A stretch of 64,000 nt of DNA from Lysobacter lycopersici (GCF_007556775.1 NZ_CP041742.1:434001-498000), one strand, 5' to 3'. Positions 30,800 through 44,956 are shown, counted from the stretch's first letter. The notes: generated by a model not told the origin, from the sequence alone. Translations and numbers: made by a program.

Positions 30800-31390
30800 A
30801 TGAGCAATTCCCTCCGCGACCAGTTGCTGGGTTTGGGTTTCTCCGCGCCCAAGCCGGAACCGCGCCCACAACGCGATGCGCGCAAGCCGGCTGCGAAGGG
30901 CGCGAAGCCCGCGCACGCCGGCAAGCCGAAGCCGCAACAGCATCGACCGCAACGACGCGAGGACATCGATCTCGCCAAGGCCTATGCGATCCGCGCGCAG
31001 AAGGAGAAGGACGAGCGCATCGAGGCAGAACGCCTGAAGCAGGAGGAAGCGCGCAAGCGTCGCGAGGCCAAGGCGAAGCTCACCGAGCTGCTGCAGGGCA
31101 AGGCGTTGAATGCCGGCATCGACGAGGCCGACCATGTCCGCCATTTCGAATACGGCGGCAAGATCAAGCGCGTGCATGTCACCGCCGCGCAACTGAAGGC
31201 GCTCAATGCCGGCGAGCTGGGCGTGGTGCAACTCGACGGCCGCTACCTGCTGGTGGACGCAGCCACGCTCGCGCAGGCCGGGGAGGTGTTCGCGCAAGCC
31301 GTGGCGTTGAAGGTCGATCCGGATGCGCCCGTCGCGGACGATCCGTATTCCGACCCGAAGTACCAGGTGCCGGACGACCTGGCGTGGTGA
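30800..31390 (+). CDS. DUF2058 (YaiL-type) nucleoid/RNA-associated protein
   Basis: A 196-residue, highly basic protein. The opening MSNSLRDQLLGLGF is the DUF2058 signature; a Lys/Pro/Arg-rich segment with an RPQRREDIDLAKAYAIRAQ helix and a charged coiled coil (DERIEAERLKQEEARKRREA) follow, then a C-terminal globular part with ADHVRHFEYGGKIKRVHV. Function is not established; E. coli YaiL has been described only as nucleoprotein- or polysome-associated. The stop overlaps the acyltransferase GTG (GTGA). Confidence 0.88.
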   Translation: MSNSLRDQLLGLGFSAPKPEPRPQRDARKPAAKGAKPAHAGKPKPQQHRPQRREDIDLAKAYAIRAQKEKDERIEAERLKQEEARKRREAKAKLTELLQGKALNAGIDEADHVRHFEYGGKIKRVHVTAAQLKALNAGELGVVQLDGRYLLVDAATLAQAGEVFAQAVALKVDPDAPVADDPYSDPKYQVPDDLAW

Positions 31391-33451
31391 ACGCCGGGGC
31401 GGGGCGGGGGCCGCGCTACTTCCCCTTCATCGACGGGCTGCGCGCGATCGCGATCGCGGCGGTCTTCGCCTACCACCTCGACCCGCGCTGGTTGCCGGGC
31501 GGTTTCGCCGGCGTCGACATGTTCTTCGTCATCTCGGGTTTCGTGGTCAGCGCATCGGTCGCCGATTTCGATGCCAGCGGTGTCCGGGCGTTCGCCGCGC
31601 GCTTCTACGCAAGGCGCGTGCGCCGGATCCTGCCCGCGTTGCTGTTCTGCCTGGCATGCACGGCCTTGTTGTGCGTGCTGTTTGTGCCGCCCGCGTGGTT
31701 GAACGAAGGCAGCGCGCGCACCGGCCTGTTCGCGATGTTCGGGCTCGCCAATTTCGAACTCGCGGGCAGCGGCAACGACTATTTCTCGCCGCGGGTCGAT
31801 TTCAACCCCTACACCCACACCTGGTCGCTGGGCGTGGAGGAACAGTTCTACCTGCTGTTCCCGCTGCTGTTCCTGCCGTGGCTGCGCGGCGGTCGCTGGC
31901 GCAAGGCGTCGGTGGCGGTGTTCATCGTCGCCGGCCTCGCCTCGCTCGCAACGGCGGCGTGGTGGCATGCGCACGACGACCAGTTGCGCGCGTTCTACCT
32001 GCTGCCATCGCGTTTCTGGCAATTGGCCGTCGGCGTGCTGCTGTACCAGTCCTTCGCCGCGGGATGGCTGGAACGGCTGTCGCGCGCACCCCGGGCTGCG
32101 CTATTGCTTGTGTCGACTTTATTTCTGGCGGCCGGGCTCGTCGCGACGCGCGAATCGCATGCACCATGGCCCGATGGATTGGCCAGCGTGCTCGGAACCG
32201 CCGGCGTCATCGCGGCCTTGCTGGCCGCGCCTGCCGGTAACGCGGCGATCCGCCTGCTCGCGTCGAGGCCGATGCGTTACATCGGCCTGCTTTCGTATTC
32301 GTTGTACCTGTGGCACTGGCCGGTGATCGTGCTGATGCGCTGGACGACCGGCATCGATGCGCCGTGGCAGAAGCTCGCCGCGCTGGCAGTTGCCTTCGCC
32401 ATGGCCGCGTTTTCCTACCGCTGGATCGAGACGCCGCTGCGCCGCGGTCGCTGGATCGCGAGCCGCAAACCCGTGTTCGTGATCGCCGGCGGCATTGCGT
32501 GCGCGATCCTGTGCGCGCAGGCGGTGCGCGTCGTGCAGGCGCACGGCCAAACCCTGTCGCTCAGCACGGTCACCCGCCATCGCACGGACTGGTATCCGGA
32601 ATACGCGATGCCCAAGCCGCCGCGCCCGGGCTGCGACGTCGCGCTGCAGTCGGAACCGATGGGCGCGGGCAGCGTGTGGACCATCAGGCGCACCGGCTGC
32701 GGCGCGAATGCGCCCGGACCGCGCCTGTTCGTGGCCGGCGATTCGCATGCCACCGCCTACATCGCGTTGTTGCGCCAGTACGCGATGGATGCCGGCGTGG
32801 AGATCCGCGTGTACCAGGCGCCGGGTTGCCGTTTCTTCGGGCTGGAACTGGCGCGCGAGTTCCGCGACCCGCATTGCATGCCGGTGCTCGCTGCGGCGAT
32901 GTCCGACATCGGCCAGCGCGCGCGCGCCGGCGACGTGTTGTTCCTGCCGTCGTTGCGGCTTGCGCGCTTCTCCGACCAATGGGTGGCGTTCGACCGCAAT
33001 GCCGCGATGGCGAACAACCTGGGCGCACCCGCGCAGGCGGCGCGGCGCGATGGGATCGTCCATGCACGGCCGCAGCTCCTGCCACTGGCCAAGCGTGGCG
33101 TGCGCGTGGTGTTCGAGGCGCCGACGCCGCTGTTCCCGGCGCCCGCCTACCGCTGCTCGGATGCGTTCAACCGCGACAACCCGATCTGCGCGGGCGGGCT
33201 GGAATTGCCGCGCGCCGGACTCGAGGCCTACCGCGCGCCGGTGCTGCGCGCGATGCGGGCGCTGGTCGCGGGATTGCCGCATGCGACCGTGTGGGATCCG
33301 TTTCCATTGTTGTGCCCGGGAGCGAATTGCGAAGCGGTCGAAGCCGGCAAGCCGCTGTTTTTCGACGGCGACCACCTGAGCGGCTACGGCAGCCTGCGCC
33401 TGCTGCCGGATTTCGCGCGCCACATGCAATCGCTGCACGATCCGGCGCTGG

Positions 33452-36181
<2,730 letters not shown>

Positions 36182-36190
36182 GTTTTCAGC

Positions 36191-36281
36191 TGTCATCCTG
36201 AGCGCAGCGAAGGACCTGCTTTCGATTCATGGCACGACACCAGAGCAACAACAGGTCCTTCGGCTTCGCCTCAGGATGACA
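36191..36281. repeat. 91-bp inverted-repeat element between metH1 and metH2
   Basis: Left arm 36191-36218 (TGTCATCCTGAG...GAAGGACCTG) and right arm 36252-36281 are inverted copies differing by a short indel. The 33-bp core between them shows no coding sense. It fills most of the 115-bp gap between the two metH genes; the left arm begins 10 bases upstream of the metH2 ATG. No other copy was seen in the window. Confidence 0.85.
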
Positions 36282-36295
36282 ATTCGGGGCAAGGG

Positions 36296-37396
36296 TCATG
36301 CCGCTTCTTCCAGTGTCGGAATCGCGCGCGGGGCGACGCCCTCGACCGCCTTCGCGATCGCGGCGATGTGTTCGGGCGTGGTGCCGCAGCAACCGCCGAC
36401 GAAATTGAGCAAGCCGGCTCGCGCGAAATCGCCGAGGACCGCGGCCATGTCTTCCGGGGTTTCGTCGTAGCCGCCGAAGGCATTCGGCAGCCCGGCGTTC
36501 GGATGCGTGCTGACGTGGGTGTCGGCGACCTGCGAAAGCACGTCGATGTGCTGGCGCAGGTCCTTCGCGCCCAGCGCGCAGTTCAGGCCGATCGCGAGCG
36601 GCTGCGCGTGGCGCAGCGAATACCAGAACGCTTCCGCGGTCTGGCCCGAAAGCGTGCGGCCGGAGGCATCCGTGATCGTGCCGGAGACCATCACTGGCAG
36701 GCGCGCGCCGAATTCGGCGAACACGTCGTCGATGGCGAACAGCGCGGCCTTGGCGTTGAGCGTGTCGAACACGGTTTCGACCATCAGCACGTCGGCGCCG
36801 CCTTCGATCAGCCCGCGTGCCGCCTCGCGATAGGCGTCGGCAAGTTCGTCGAAATCGATCGCGCGGAAGCCGGGACGGTTCACGTCCGGCGACAGCGAGG
36901 CGGTGCGCGAGGTCGGGCCGAGCACGCCGATGACGAAGCGCGGTTTCGACGGATCGCGCGCTTCGGCCTTGTCGCATTCCATGCGTGCGAGCCCGGCGCC
37001 TTCGCGATTGAGTTCGCGCACCAGGTGCTGCAGTCGGTAGTCGGCCAGCGAGATGCTGGTCGAATTGAAGGTGTTGGTTTCGACCAGGTCCGCGCCGGCG
37101 TCGAGGTAGGCCGCGTGGATGCCGCGGATGATGTCCGGCCGCGTCAAGGTGAGCAGGTCGTTGTTGCCGCGCTGGTCGTGGCCTTCGCAGCCACAGCCCG
37201 GGCCGTGCGCGTGGCCGTCGCCGGCGAATAGTGCGTCGTAGCCGCTGGCGAAGCGTTCGCCGCGGTAGTCCGCTTCCTGCAGTTCGTGGCGCTGGATCAT
37301 GGTACCCATCGCGCCGTCGATGACGAGGATGCGCCGCGCCAGCGCCGCTTCCAGCGCGGCGACGCGTTCGGGGTGCAGCCATGGAAGGGTTTTCAT
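36296..37396 (-). CDS. metH: Methionine synthase homocysteine-binding subunit (metH part 1)
   Basis: The homocysteine S-methyltransferase (zinc) domain of MetH as a separate 366-residue protein. Zinc ligands are the Cys in [10 protein letters not shown] and the pair in [10 protein letters not shown]. The N-terminal landmarks are [18 protein letters not shown] and [19 protein letters not shown]. Between RFAS and GNNDLL lies an extra Cys/His-rich loop ([17 protein letters not shown]) that E. coli MetH lacks. It lies downstream of the SahR-like regulator and upstream of metH2 on the same strand; separate metH genes are, from memory, normal in this order of bacteria. Confidence 0.94.
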   Translation of the reverse strand: MKTLPWLHPERVAALEAALARRILVIDGAMGTMIQRHELQEADYRGERFASGYDALFAGDGHAHGPGCGCEGHDQRGNNDLLTLTRPDIIRGIHAAYLDAGADLVETNTFNSTSISLADYRLQHLVRELNREGAGLARMECDKAEARDPSKPRFVIGVLGPTSRTASLSPDVNRPGFRAIDFDELADAYREAARGLIEGGADVLMVETVFDTLNAKAALFAIDDVFAEFGARLPVMVSGTITDASGRTLSGQTAEAFWYSLRHAQPLAIGLNCALGAKDLRQHIDVLSQVADTHVSTHPNAGLPNAFGGYDETPEDMAAVLGDFARAGLLNFVGGCCGTTPEHIAAIAKAVEGVAPRAIPTLEEAA

Positions 37397-37421
37397 GAAT
37401 CAGGTTCCTCGCGGGAAACGG

Positions 37422-37513
37422 TTTTTGACGCGGATCGAATCCGATGAACGCAGATAAAGCGAACGATGGGAAAAGCTTTATCCGTCCTTATCCGACTTGA
37501 TCCGTGTCAAAGG
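37422..37513. repeat. Inverted repeat, GACGCGGATC family, copy 1
   Basis: Outer arms TTTTTGACGCGGATC and GATCCGTGTCAAAGG, with further inverted pieces (ATCCGATGAACGCAGATAA versus TTATCCGTCCTTATC) inside. It fills most of the gap between the SahR-like gene and metH1. A second copy lies at 54673-54757. Confidence 0.8.
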
Positions 37514-37540
37514 CTTTCGTCGGCTGGTTCCGTCCGGATT

Positions 37541-38470
37541 TCACGGCTTCACTCCCAGCAACGAAATCACCTCGAAATGCGGCGGGCGTTTCTCGCGGGT
37601 CACGGTTTCACTGCTCGCGACCTTCAGCCCGGCCTTTTCCGCGAACTTGCGCAGGTCCTTTTCGCCGAAGCCGAGGTTGCGGTGGCCGTAGGCATCGACC
37701 ACGCCCTTGTGTTCGTGCCTGGCGAGGCTGGACAACAGCAGGCGGCCGCCCTTGCGCAGCACGCGCGCGGCCTCGGCCACGGCCTGCGCGGGCTTGTCGG
37801 CGTAGGTCAGCGCGTGCATCAGCACGACCAGGTCGAAGCTGCCGTCCTTGAACGGCAACGCATGCATGTCGCCCTCGCGCACTTCCACGTTCGGGAAGCG
37901 GCGCAAACGCTCGCTGGCGGCGGCGACCACGCGTTGACTCGCGTCGATGCAGACGTAGCGTTGCGCATGCGGGGCCAGCAGTTCGGCCAGTACGCCATCG
38001 CCCGAGGCGATGTCGAGCACGTCGCCGGGGACGAGCAAGGGCAGCGCGGTGCGCGCCAGCGCTTCCCAGGTGCGGCCGGGCGAGTAATGGCGTTCCATGT
38101 CGCCGGCCACGCTGTCCGCCCAGTTCTGGTCGGAAGCGCGCATCGCGAGCACGGCCGGCACGCGGTCGGCGTCCTGCCGCAGGAGCGGATCGTCGCTGCC
38201 GGCGCGCAATGTCTGCCACAGCGCGCGTTGCGCATGGTCGAGCGCGTCCTCGTCGAAGCGGTAATAGGCGGAAACGCCGGAGCGGCGATCGCGGACGATG
38301 CCGGCTTCCTTGAGCCGGGCGAGGTGGGTCGAAACGCGCGGCTGCGCGAGCTGGGTGATCGCGGACAGTTCGGCCACGGTCAGTTCCTCGCCCTCGAGCA
38401 GCGCGAGCAGGCGCACGCGGGTGGCGTCCGCGAAGACCTTCAAGCGGCTCGACCAGGCGTCCAGATCCAT
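37541..38470 (-). CDS. ArsR-family regulator fused to a SAM-dependent methyltransferase (SahR-like)
   Basis: A 309-residue fusion. Residues 1-90 form an ArsR winged helix (SRLKVFADATRVRLLALLEG, LAQPRVSTHLARLKEAGIVR, SAYYRF). Residues 140-260 form a class I methyltransferase fold (PGDVLDIASGDGVLAELLAP, GDMHALPFKDGSFDLVVLMH, LRKGGRLLLSSL). SahR regulators of Pseudomonadota have this architecture and control metH and other SAM-cycle genes by sensing S-adenosylhomocysteine. Location directly upstream of metH1 and metH2 supports that reading. A dyad that may be its operator lies just before the ATG (38473-38500). ATG 38470 gives the natural start MDLDAWSSRLK. Confidence 0.85.
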   Translation of the reverse strand: MDLDAWSSRLKVFADATRVRLLALLEGEELTVAELSAITQLAQPRVSTHLARLKEAGIVRDRRSGVSAYYRFDEDALDHAQRALWQTLRAGSDDPLLRQDADRVPAVLAMRASDQNWADSVAGDMERHYSPGRTWEALARTALPLLVPGDVLDIASGDGVLAELLAPHAQRYVCIDASQRVVAAASERLRRFPNVEVREGDMHALPFKDGSFDLVVLMHALTYADKPAQAVAEAARVLRKGGRLLLSSLARHEHKGVVDAYGHRNLGFGEKDLRKFAEKAGLKVASSETVTREKRPPHFEVISLLGVKP

Positions 38471-38472
38471 CG

Positions 38473-38500
38473 TTATCTTTCCATCGCGATACAGGGATAA
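38473..38500. promoter_or_regulatory. Symmetric dyad upstream of the SahR-like gene
   Basis: TTATC (38473-38477) and GATAA (38496-38500) are inverted around an exactly centred ATCGCGAT (38483-38490). Arms and centre share the same axis of symmetry. The site ends 2 bases before the regulator ATG, where an autoregulatory operator would block transcription of the sahR-metH run. The protein bound is inferred. Confidence 0.6.
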
Positions 38501-38618
38501 GTCTCCGCCCACGGATTCCCCGAGTCAACCCGAGGCTTCCGGGACAGCCGCATGGTGGGGTTCGCGGTGCGCGCCGGATACAATTCGCGTTCGTTCGCGA
38601 CGAAAGAAAGGGCCGCCC

Positions 38619-39767
<1,149 letters not shown>

Positions 39768-39836
39768 TCCCCCGCCACGCCATGCGCATTCCCGAAAAAC
39801 CATCGCCGTCGAATTCCCACCGTCGTTGACCAACAC

Positions 39837-39862
39837 GGGGCCCGTGCGATTGCGCGGGCCCC
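39837..39862 (+). terminator. Hairpin after the acyl-CoA dehydrogenase gene
   Basis: GGGGCCCG pairs with CGGGCCCC across a 10-base loop, followed by GATCGTTT. It is a plausible terminator in the 120-bp gap before the glutamate dehydrogenase gene. Confidence 0.7.
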
Positions 39863-39887
39863 GATCGTTTCCGGAACCCAGGACGCC

Positions 39888-42800
39888 ATGACCACCCCGA
39901 AAAAGAAACCCGCCGCCAAAGCCGGCAGTTCCGTCCAGAAATCGATCCTGGCCTCGCTGGCCAGGCGCGTGCCCAAGTCGCGGCTCGCGGATGCCGAGGC
40001 TTTCGCCGGAACCTTCTACCGGCGCATGAGCCCCGAGGAATTCGCGCAGCACGGCGCCGAAGGCTGGGCCGCGCTCGCCGCCGGCATCCTCGATTTCGCC
40101 GCCGCGCGCAAGCCGGGCACGGCGAACGTGCGCCTGTTCAACGCCGGCCTTAAGGACAGCGGTTGGGAATCGCCGCATACGGTGCTGCAGATCGTCAACG
40201 ACGACATGCCGTTCCTGGTCGATTCGGTGACGATGAAGCTCGCCGAGATGGGCGTCGGCGTGCACGTGCTCGGCCACCCGGTGGTGCCGATGCAGCGCGA
40301 CAAGGCCGGCAAGCTGCAGGCCGCGGGCCAGGGCACGCCCGAATCCTTCATGCACCTGGAGATCGACCGCCAGCCGCAGGCGGGGATGAAGAAGATCGAA
40401 GCGGAGATCCGCACCGTGCTGGAGGACGTGCGCGCGATCGTGCGCGACTGGCCGGCGATGCGCGCGAAGATGCTCGAGGTTGCCGACGACCTCGGCAAGC
40501 GCGACATGCCGACGGTGTCGAAGGCGGGCCTCGCCGAGGCGCAGGAATTCCTGCGCTGGGCCGCGGGCGAGCACTTCACCTTCCTCGGCTACCGCGAATA
40601 CGCGGTCAGGAAGCAGAGCAAGGAGGAAATGCTGGTCGCCGACGAAGGCAGCGGCCTCGGCCTGATGCGCGGCAAGGACGGCGGCAAGCCGCGCCCGCTG
40701 AAGTCGCTGGCCGCGCACTACATGCCGCAGTCCGGCTCGGTCGATGCGCTGATCCTGACCAAGACCAACGCGCGCGCCACCGTGCACCGCCCCGGCTACA
40801 TGGATTACATCGGCGTGCTGCGCTTCGACAAGGCCGGCAACCCGGTCGCCGAACAGCGCTTCCTCGGCCTCTACACCTCCAGCGCCTACAACCGCCGGCC
40901 GTGGGACATCCCGCTGGTGCGCCAGCGCCACGAGTACGTGATGCGCAAGTCCGGGCTGGTGCCGACCGGGCACAGCGGCAAGGCGCTGCGCCACATCCTC
41001 GAGACCCTGCCGCGCGACGAGCTGTTCCAGTCCAGCGAGCAGGAGCTGTACGACACCGCGATGGGCATCCTCGGCCTGCAGGAGCGCGTGCGCAGCCGCC
41101 TGTTCCTGCGCCGCGACCGCTACGGCCGCTTCTGGTCGGCGCTGGCCTACATTCCGCGCGAACGCATGAGCACCCAGGTGCGGCACCGCATCGAGGCGAT
41201 GCTGCGCGACGCCCTGAACGGCGAATTCGTCGACACCAACGTGACCATCGGCGAATCGCCGCTGGCGCAGTTGCACATGATCGTGCGCCCGCGCCCGGGC
41301 GAATCGCTGGAGGTCGACCGCGCCGCGCTGGACGAGGCGCTGGCCCACGTCGTGCGCGACTGGCAGGACGAACTGCGCGAACTGCTGGTCGAACGCAACG
41401 GCGAGGAGCAGGGCCTGCGCATCGCCGCGCGCTACGGCAGGGCCTTGCCGGCCGGCTACATCGAGGAAGTCTCCCCGGCGGTCGCCGCGACCGACGTCGA
41501 GCACCTGGCCGCGCTCGCCGGCGCCGAGGACCTGCGCCTGAGCCTGTATCGCTCGCGCGACGGCAGCCTGCGCTTCAAGTTCTACCGCCGCGACGACGAC
41601 ATCCCGCTGTCGGATGCGTTGCCGATGATGGAGAACATGGGGCTGCGGGTGATCACCGAGCATCCGTACCGGATCGACAGCGGCGAGGGCATCGCCTACA
41701 TCCAGGATTTCGAGGTCGAGGCCGGCAAGGGCGACATCGACGTCGACGGCCTCGACGAGAACTTCGAGGAGGCCTTCGCGCAGATGTGGCGTGGCCAGGC
41801 CGAGAACGACGGCTTCAACCGCCTCATCCTCGCCGCCAACCTGTCGTGGCGGCAGGTGTCGGTGTTGCGCGCCTACTGCAAGTACCTGCTGCAGGTCGGC
41901 GTGCCGTTCTCGCAGAGCTACGTCGAGGAAACGCTGGCGCGCTACCCGTTGCTCGCGCGCCTGCTGGTCGAACTGTTCGAGGCACGCTTCGACCCGACCA
42001 CCGGCCGCGAGAGCAAGGCCGAGGTCAAGGCCGGGGCGGAACGCTTCCGCGCCCAGCTCGGGGCGCTGGCCGGCGGCGAGGCCGCGGTGCTGGCAGCGAT
42101 CGAGCCGGTCGTGGCCGCGCGCAGCGGCAAGCGCGAAGCGCAGGCCGAGGCGGTGCACAACGCGATCAAGGCGCTGCTCGACCGCGTGTCCAGCCTCGAC
42201 GAGGACCGCATCCTGCGCAGCTACGTCGGCGTGATCGACGCCACGCTGCGCACCAGCTATTACATCCAGTACAAGGATGGGCTGCGCGCCGACGGCGGTC
42301 CCGCCGACTACGTCGCGTTCAAGCTCGATTCGTCAAGGGTACCGGACGCACCCAAGCCGCGCCCCTACCGCGAGATCTGGGTCTGCGGCCCGCGCGTGGA
42401 AGGCGTGCACCTGCGCTTCGGCCCGGTCGCGCGCGGTGGCCTGCGCTGGTCCGACCGCCGCGAGGATTTCCGCACCGAAGTCCTCGGCCTCGTGAAGGCG
42501 CAGATGGTGAAGAACACCGTGATCGTGCCGGTCGGTTCCAAGGGCGGCTTCTTCTGCAAGCAATTGCCCGATCCTTCGGTCAATCGCGACGCGTGGTTCG
42601 CCGAAGGCGTGGCCTGCTACAAGCGCTTCATCAACGGCCTGCTCGACATCACCGACAACATCGTCGACGGCAAGATCGTGCATCCGTCCAATGTCGTCCG
42701 CCACGACGCGGACGATCCGTACCTGGTCGTCGCCGCGGACAAGGGCACCGCGACCTTCTCCGACATCGCCAACGGCATCGCCCAGTCGCACGGTTTCTGG

Positions 42801-44831
42801 CTCGACGACGCCTTCGCCTCGGGCGGCTCGGTCGGCTACGACCACAAGGGCATGGGCATCACCGCCAAGGGCGCGTGGGAATCGGTGAAACGCCATTTCC
42901 GCGCGCTCGGCCGCGACAGCCAGAAGCAGGACTTCACCTGTGTTGGCATCGGCGACATGAGCGGCGACGTGTTCGGCAACGGCATGCTGCTGTCCAGGCA
43001 CATCCGCCTCGTGGCCGCGTTCGACCACCGCCACATCTTCCTCGACCCGGATCCGGACGCGGCGTCCTCGTTCAGGGAACGCGAGCGCATGTTCAAGCTG
43101 CCGCGCTCGAGCTGGGCCGACTACGACGCCAAGCTGATCAGCAAGGGCGGCGGCATCCACCCGCGTTCGGCGAAATCCATCGCGATCACCCCGCAGGTGC
43201 GCGCCGCGCTCGGCATCGAGGACGGCGTCGCCGCGCTCAGCCCGGCGGAACTGATGTCGGCGATCCTGCGCGCGCCGGTCGACCTGCTGTGGAACGGCGG
43301 CATCGGCACCTACGTGAAGTCCAGCCGCGAAAGCAACGCCGACGTCGGCGACCGCGCCAACAACGCGCTGCGCGTCAACGGCGACCAGCTGCGCTGCAAG
43401 GTGGTGGGCGAGGGCGGCAACCTCGGTTTCACCCAGCTCGGCCGCGTCGAGGCCGCGCTGCACGGCGTGCTGCTCAACACCGACTTCATCGACAACTCCG
43501 CCGGCGTGGACACCTCGGACCACGAGGTCAACATCAAGATCCTGCTCAACGGCGAGGTGCAGCAGAAGAAGCTGACGCTGCCCGCGCGCAACACCCTGCT
43601 GGCGGCGATGACCGGCGAGGTCGAACAGCTCGTGCTCAACGACAACTACCGCCAGAACCAGGCGCTGTCGCTGATGGAACGCATGAGCCTGTCGCGGCTC
43701 GGTTCCAAGCTGCACTTCATCCGCACGCTGGAATCGCAGGGCCTGCTCGACCGCCAGATCGAGTACCTGCCCAGCGATGCCGAAGTCGCCGAACGCAAGT
43801 CGCGCGGGCAGGGCCTGACCCGGCCCGAGCTGTCGGTGCTGCTGTCCTATTCCAAGCTGGTCGCGTTCCAGCAACTGCTGGAATCGGACGTGCCCGAGGA
43901 CGTTTACCTCTCGCAGGAGCTGGAACGCTACTTCCCGGAACAGCTGCAGAAGAAGTACGCGAAGGCGATGCAGGACCACCGACTGAAGCGCGAGATCATC
44001 GCCACCGCGGTGACGAACTCGACGATCAACCGCATGGGCGCGACCTTCCTGCTGCGCATGCAGGAAGACAGCGGCCGCAGCACCGGCGAGGTCGCCAAGG
44101 CCTTCACCATCACCCGCGAAACCCTGGACGCGCGCGAGTTGTGGGCGGCCATCGACGCGCTCGATGGCAAGGTCGCCGAATCGGTGCAGGTGGACGCGTT
44201 GCAGGTGATCTGGAACATGCAGCGCAGCTTCACCCGCTGGCTGCTGGCGCGCCCCGGCGCGATCCCGGACATCACCAGCGCGGTCGCGCGCTACCACGAT
44301 GGCATACGCGACATCCGCCGCGGCGAAGGCATCCTCCCGGATTCGCAACGGCCCGGCTACGAAGCCAGCCTGCGCGAATGGAAGGAGAAGGGCGTTCCCG
44401 CCGAACTCGGCGGCCAGCTCGCCGCGCTGCCCTACCTCGAGCCCAGCCCGAACATCATCGAGCTGGCGGTCGAACGCAAGCTCAAGCCGGTGGACGTGGC
44501 CAAGGTCTACTTCCGCCTCGCCGACGCGCTGCGCCTGCCGTGGCTGCAGGAGCAGATCGAGGCGTTGCAGGTGGAAGGCCGCTGGCATGCGGTCGCGCGC
44601 GGCGTGCTGCGCGACGAACTCGCCGCGCAGATGCGCACGCTGACCGCGCAGGTGCTGGCGATGCCGGGCGCGAACGCGAACGACAAGGTGCAGCACTGGC
44701 TGCACCGCGACGACGCCACGCTGCGCTTCACCCTTGCGATGCTATCCGAACTCGCGACGCAGAAGTCGCTGGACTACCCGACCGCCTCGGTCGCGGTGCA
44801 GCGCCTGTCGCAGTTAGCTTCGCGAGGCTGA
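39888..44831 (+). CDS. NAD-specific glutamate dehydrogenase, large (GDH-180 class)
   Basis: A giant 1647-residue NAD-dependent glutamate dehydrogenase that deaminates glutamate to 2-oxoglutarate and ammonia. The N-terminal half contains the ACT-like regulatory regions of the class (MPFLVDSVTMKLAEMGVGVH; SGSVDALILTKTNARATVHR). The catalytic domain lies at about 820-1250, with GPVARGGLRWSDRREDFRTE, the Lys-containing VGSKGGFFCKQLP near residue 885 and the nucleotide region CVGIGDMSGDVFGNGMLLSR. The C-terminal third is helical. Length and motif order match L_180 enzymes of Pseudomonas and xanthomonads. It stands alone. Confidence 0.97.
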   Translation: MTTPKKKPAAKAGSSVQKSILASLARRVPKSRLADAEAFAGTFYRRMSPEEFAQHGAEGWAALAAGILDFAAARKPGTANVRLFNAGLKDSGWESPHTVLQIVNDDMPFLVDSVTMKLAEMGVGVHVLGHPVVPMQRDKAGKLQAAGQGTPESFMHLEIDRQPQAGMKKIEAEIRTVLEDVRAIVRDWPAMRAKMLEVADDLGKRDMPTVSKAGLAEAQEFLRWAAGEHFTFLGYREYAVRKQSKEEMLVADEGSGLGLMRGKDGGKPRPLKSLAAHYMPQSGSVDALILTKTNARATVHRPGYMDYIGVLRFDKAGNPVAEQRFLGLYTSSAYNRRPWDIPLVRQRHEYVMRKSGLVPTGHSGKALRHILETLPRDELFQSSEQELYDTAMGILGLQERVRSRLFLRRDRYGRFWSALAYIPRERMSTQVRHRIEAMLRDALNGEFVDTNVTIGESPLAQLHMIVRPRPGESLEVDRAALDEALAHVVRDWQDELRELLVERNGEEQGLRIAARYGRALPAGYIEEVSPAVAATDVEHLAALAGAEDLRLSLYRSRDGSLRFKFYRRDDDIPLSDALPMMENMGLRVITEHPYRIDSGEGIAYIQDFEVEAGKGDIDVDGLDENFEEAFAQMWRGQAENDGFNRLILAANLSWRQVSVLRAYCKYLLQVGVPFSQSYVEETLARYPLLARLLVELFEARFDPTTGRESKAEVKAGAERFRAQLGALAGGEAAVLAAIEPVVAARSGKREAQAEAVHNAIKALLDRVSSLDEDRILRSYVGVIDATLRTSYYIQYKDGLRADGGPADYVAFKLDSSRVPDAPKPRPYREIWVCGPRVEGVHLRFGPVARGGLRWSDRREDFRTEVLGLVKAQMVKNTVIVPVGSKGGFFCKQLPDPSVNRDAWFAEGVACYKRFINGLLDITDNIVDGKIVHPSNVVRHDADDPYLVVAADKGTATFSDIANGIAQSHGFWLDDAFASGGSVGYDHKGMGITAKGAWESVKRHFRALGRDSQKQDFTCVGIGDMSGDVFGNGMLLSRHIRLVAAFDHRHIFLDPDPDAASSFRERERMFKLPRSSWADYDAKLISKGGGIHPRSAKSIAITPQVRAALGIEDGVAALSPAELMSAILRAPVDLLWNGGIGTYVKSSRESNADVGDRANNALRVNGDQLRCKVVGEGGNLGFTQLGRVEAALHGVLLNTDFIDNSAGVDTSDHEVNIKILLNGEVQQKKLTLPARNTLLAAMTGEVEQLVLNDNYRQNQALSLMERMSLSRLGSKLHFIRTLESQGLLDRQIEYLPSDAEVAERKSRGQGLTRPELSVLLSYSKLVAFQQLLESDVPEDVYLSQELERYFPEQLQKKYAKAMQDHRLKREIIATAVTNSTINRMGATFLLRMQEDSGRSTGEVAKAFTITRETLDARELWAAIDALDGKVAESVQVDALQVIWNMQRSFTRWLLARPGAIPDITSAVARYHDGIRDIRRGEGILPDSQRPGYEASLREWKEKGVPAELGGQLAALPYLEPSPNIIELAVERKLKPVDVAKVYFRLADALRLPWLQEQIEALQVEGRWHAVARGVLRDELAAQMRTLTAQVLAMPGANANDKVQHWLHRDDATLRFTLAMLSELATQKSLDYPTASVAVQRLSQLASRG

Positions 44832-44841
44832 TTCGCGCTTT

Positions 44842-44956
44842 CCCTCTCCCCTTGTGGGGTGAGTGGGGAATTCGAGCAGCGCAGCTGCGAGCCCGCGAAC
44901 GCCCATCGGCATGCAAGCCGATGGGCAGGGGTAGGTGGCCGCAGGCCGGGAGAGGG
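44842..44956. repeat. 115-bp palindromic element after the GDH gene
   Basis: Outer arms CCCTCTCCC (44842-44850) and GGGAGAGGG (44948-44956) enclose a perfect 10-bp hairpin GCCCATCGGC-ATGCAA-GCCGATGGGC (44901-44926) and a GC-rich stretch. CCTCTCCC arms also occur at 1182-1203. It fills most of the gap between the GDH gene and nadK and may fold the 3' end of the long transcript. Confidence 0.75.

Noticed and set aside
37397-37540. SAM, SAH or cobalamin riboswitch upstream of metH1
   Set aside because: The gap is almost wholly the inverted repeat whose second copy lies between kynU and kmo; no conserved riboswitch core was recognised.
44842-44956. Possible CRISPR or attachment site because of repeated palindromes
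   Set aside because: Only one nested inverted repeat is present, with no regularly spaced direct repeats or spacers.
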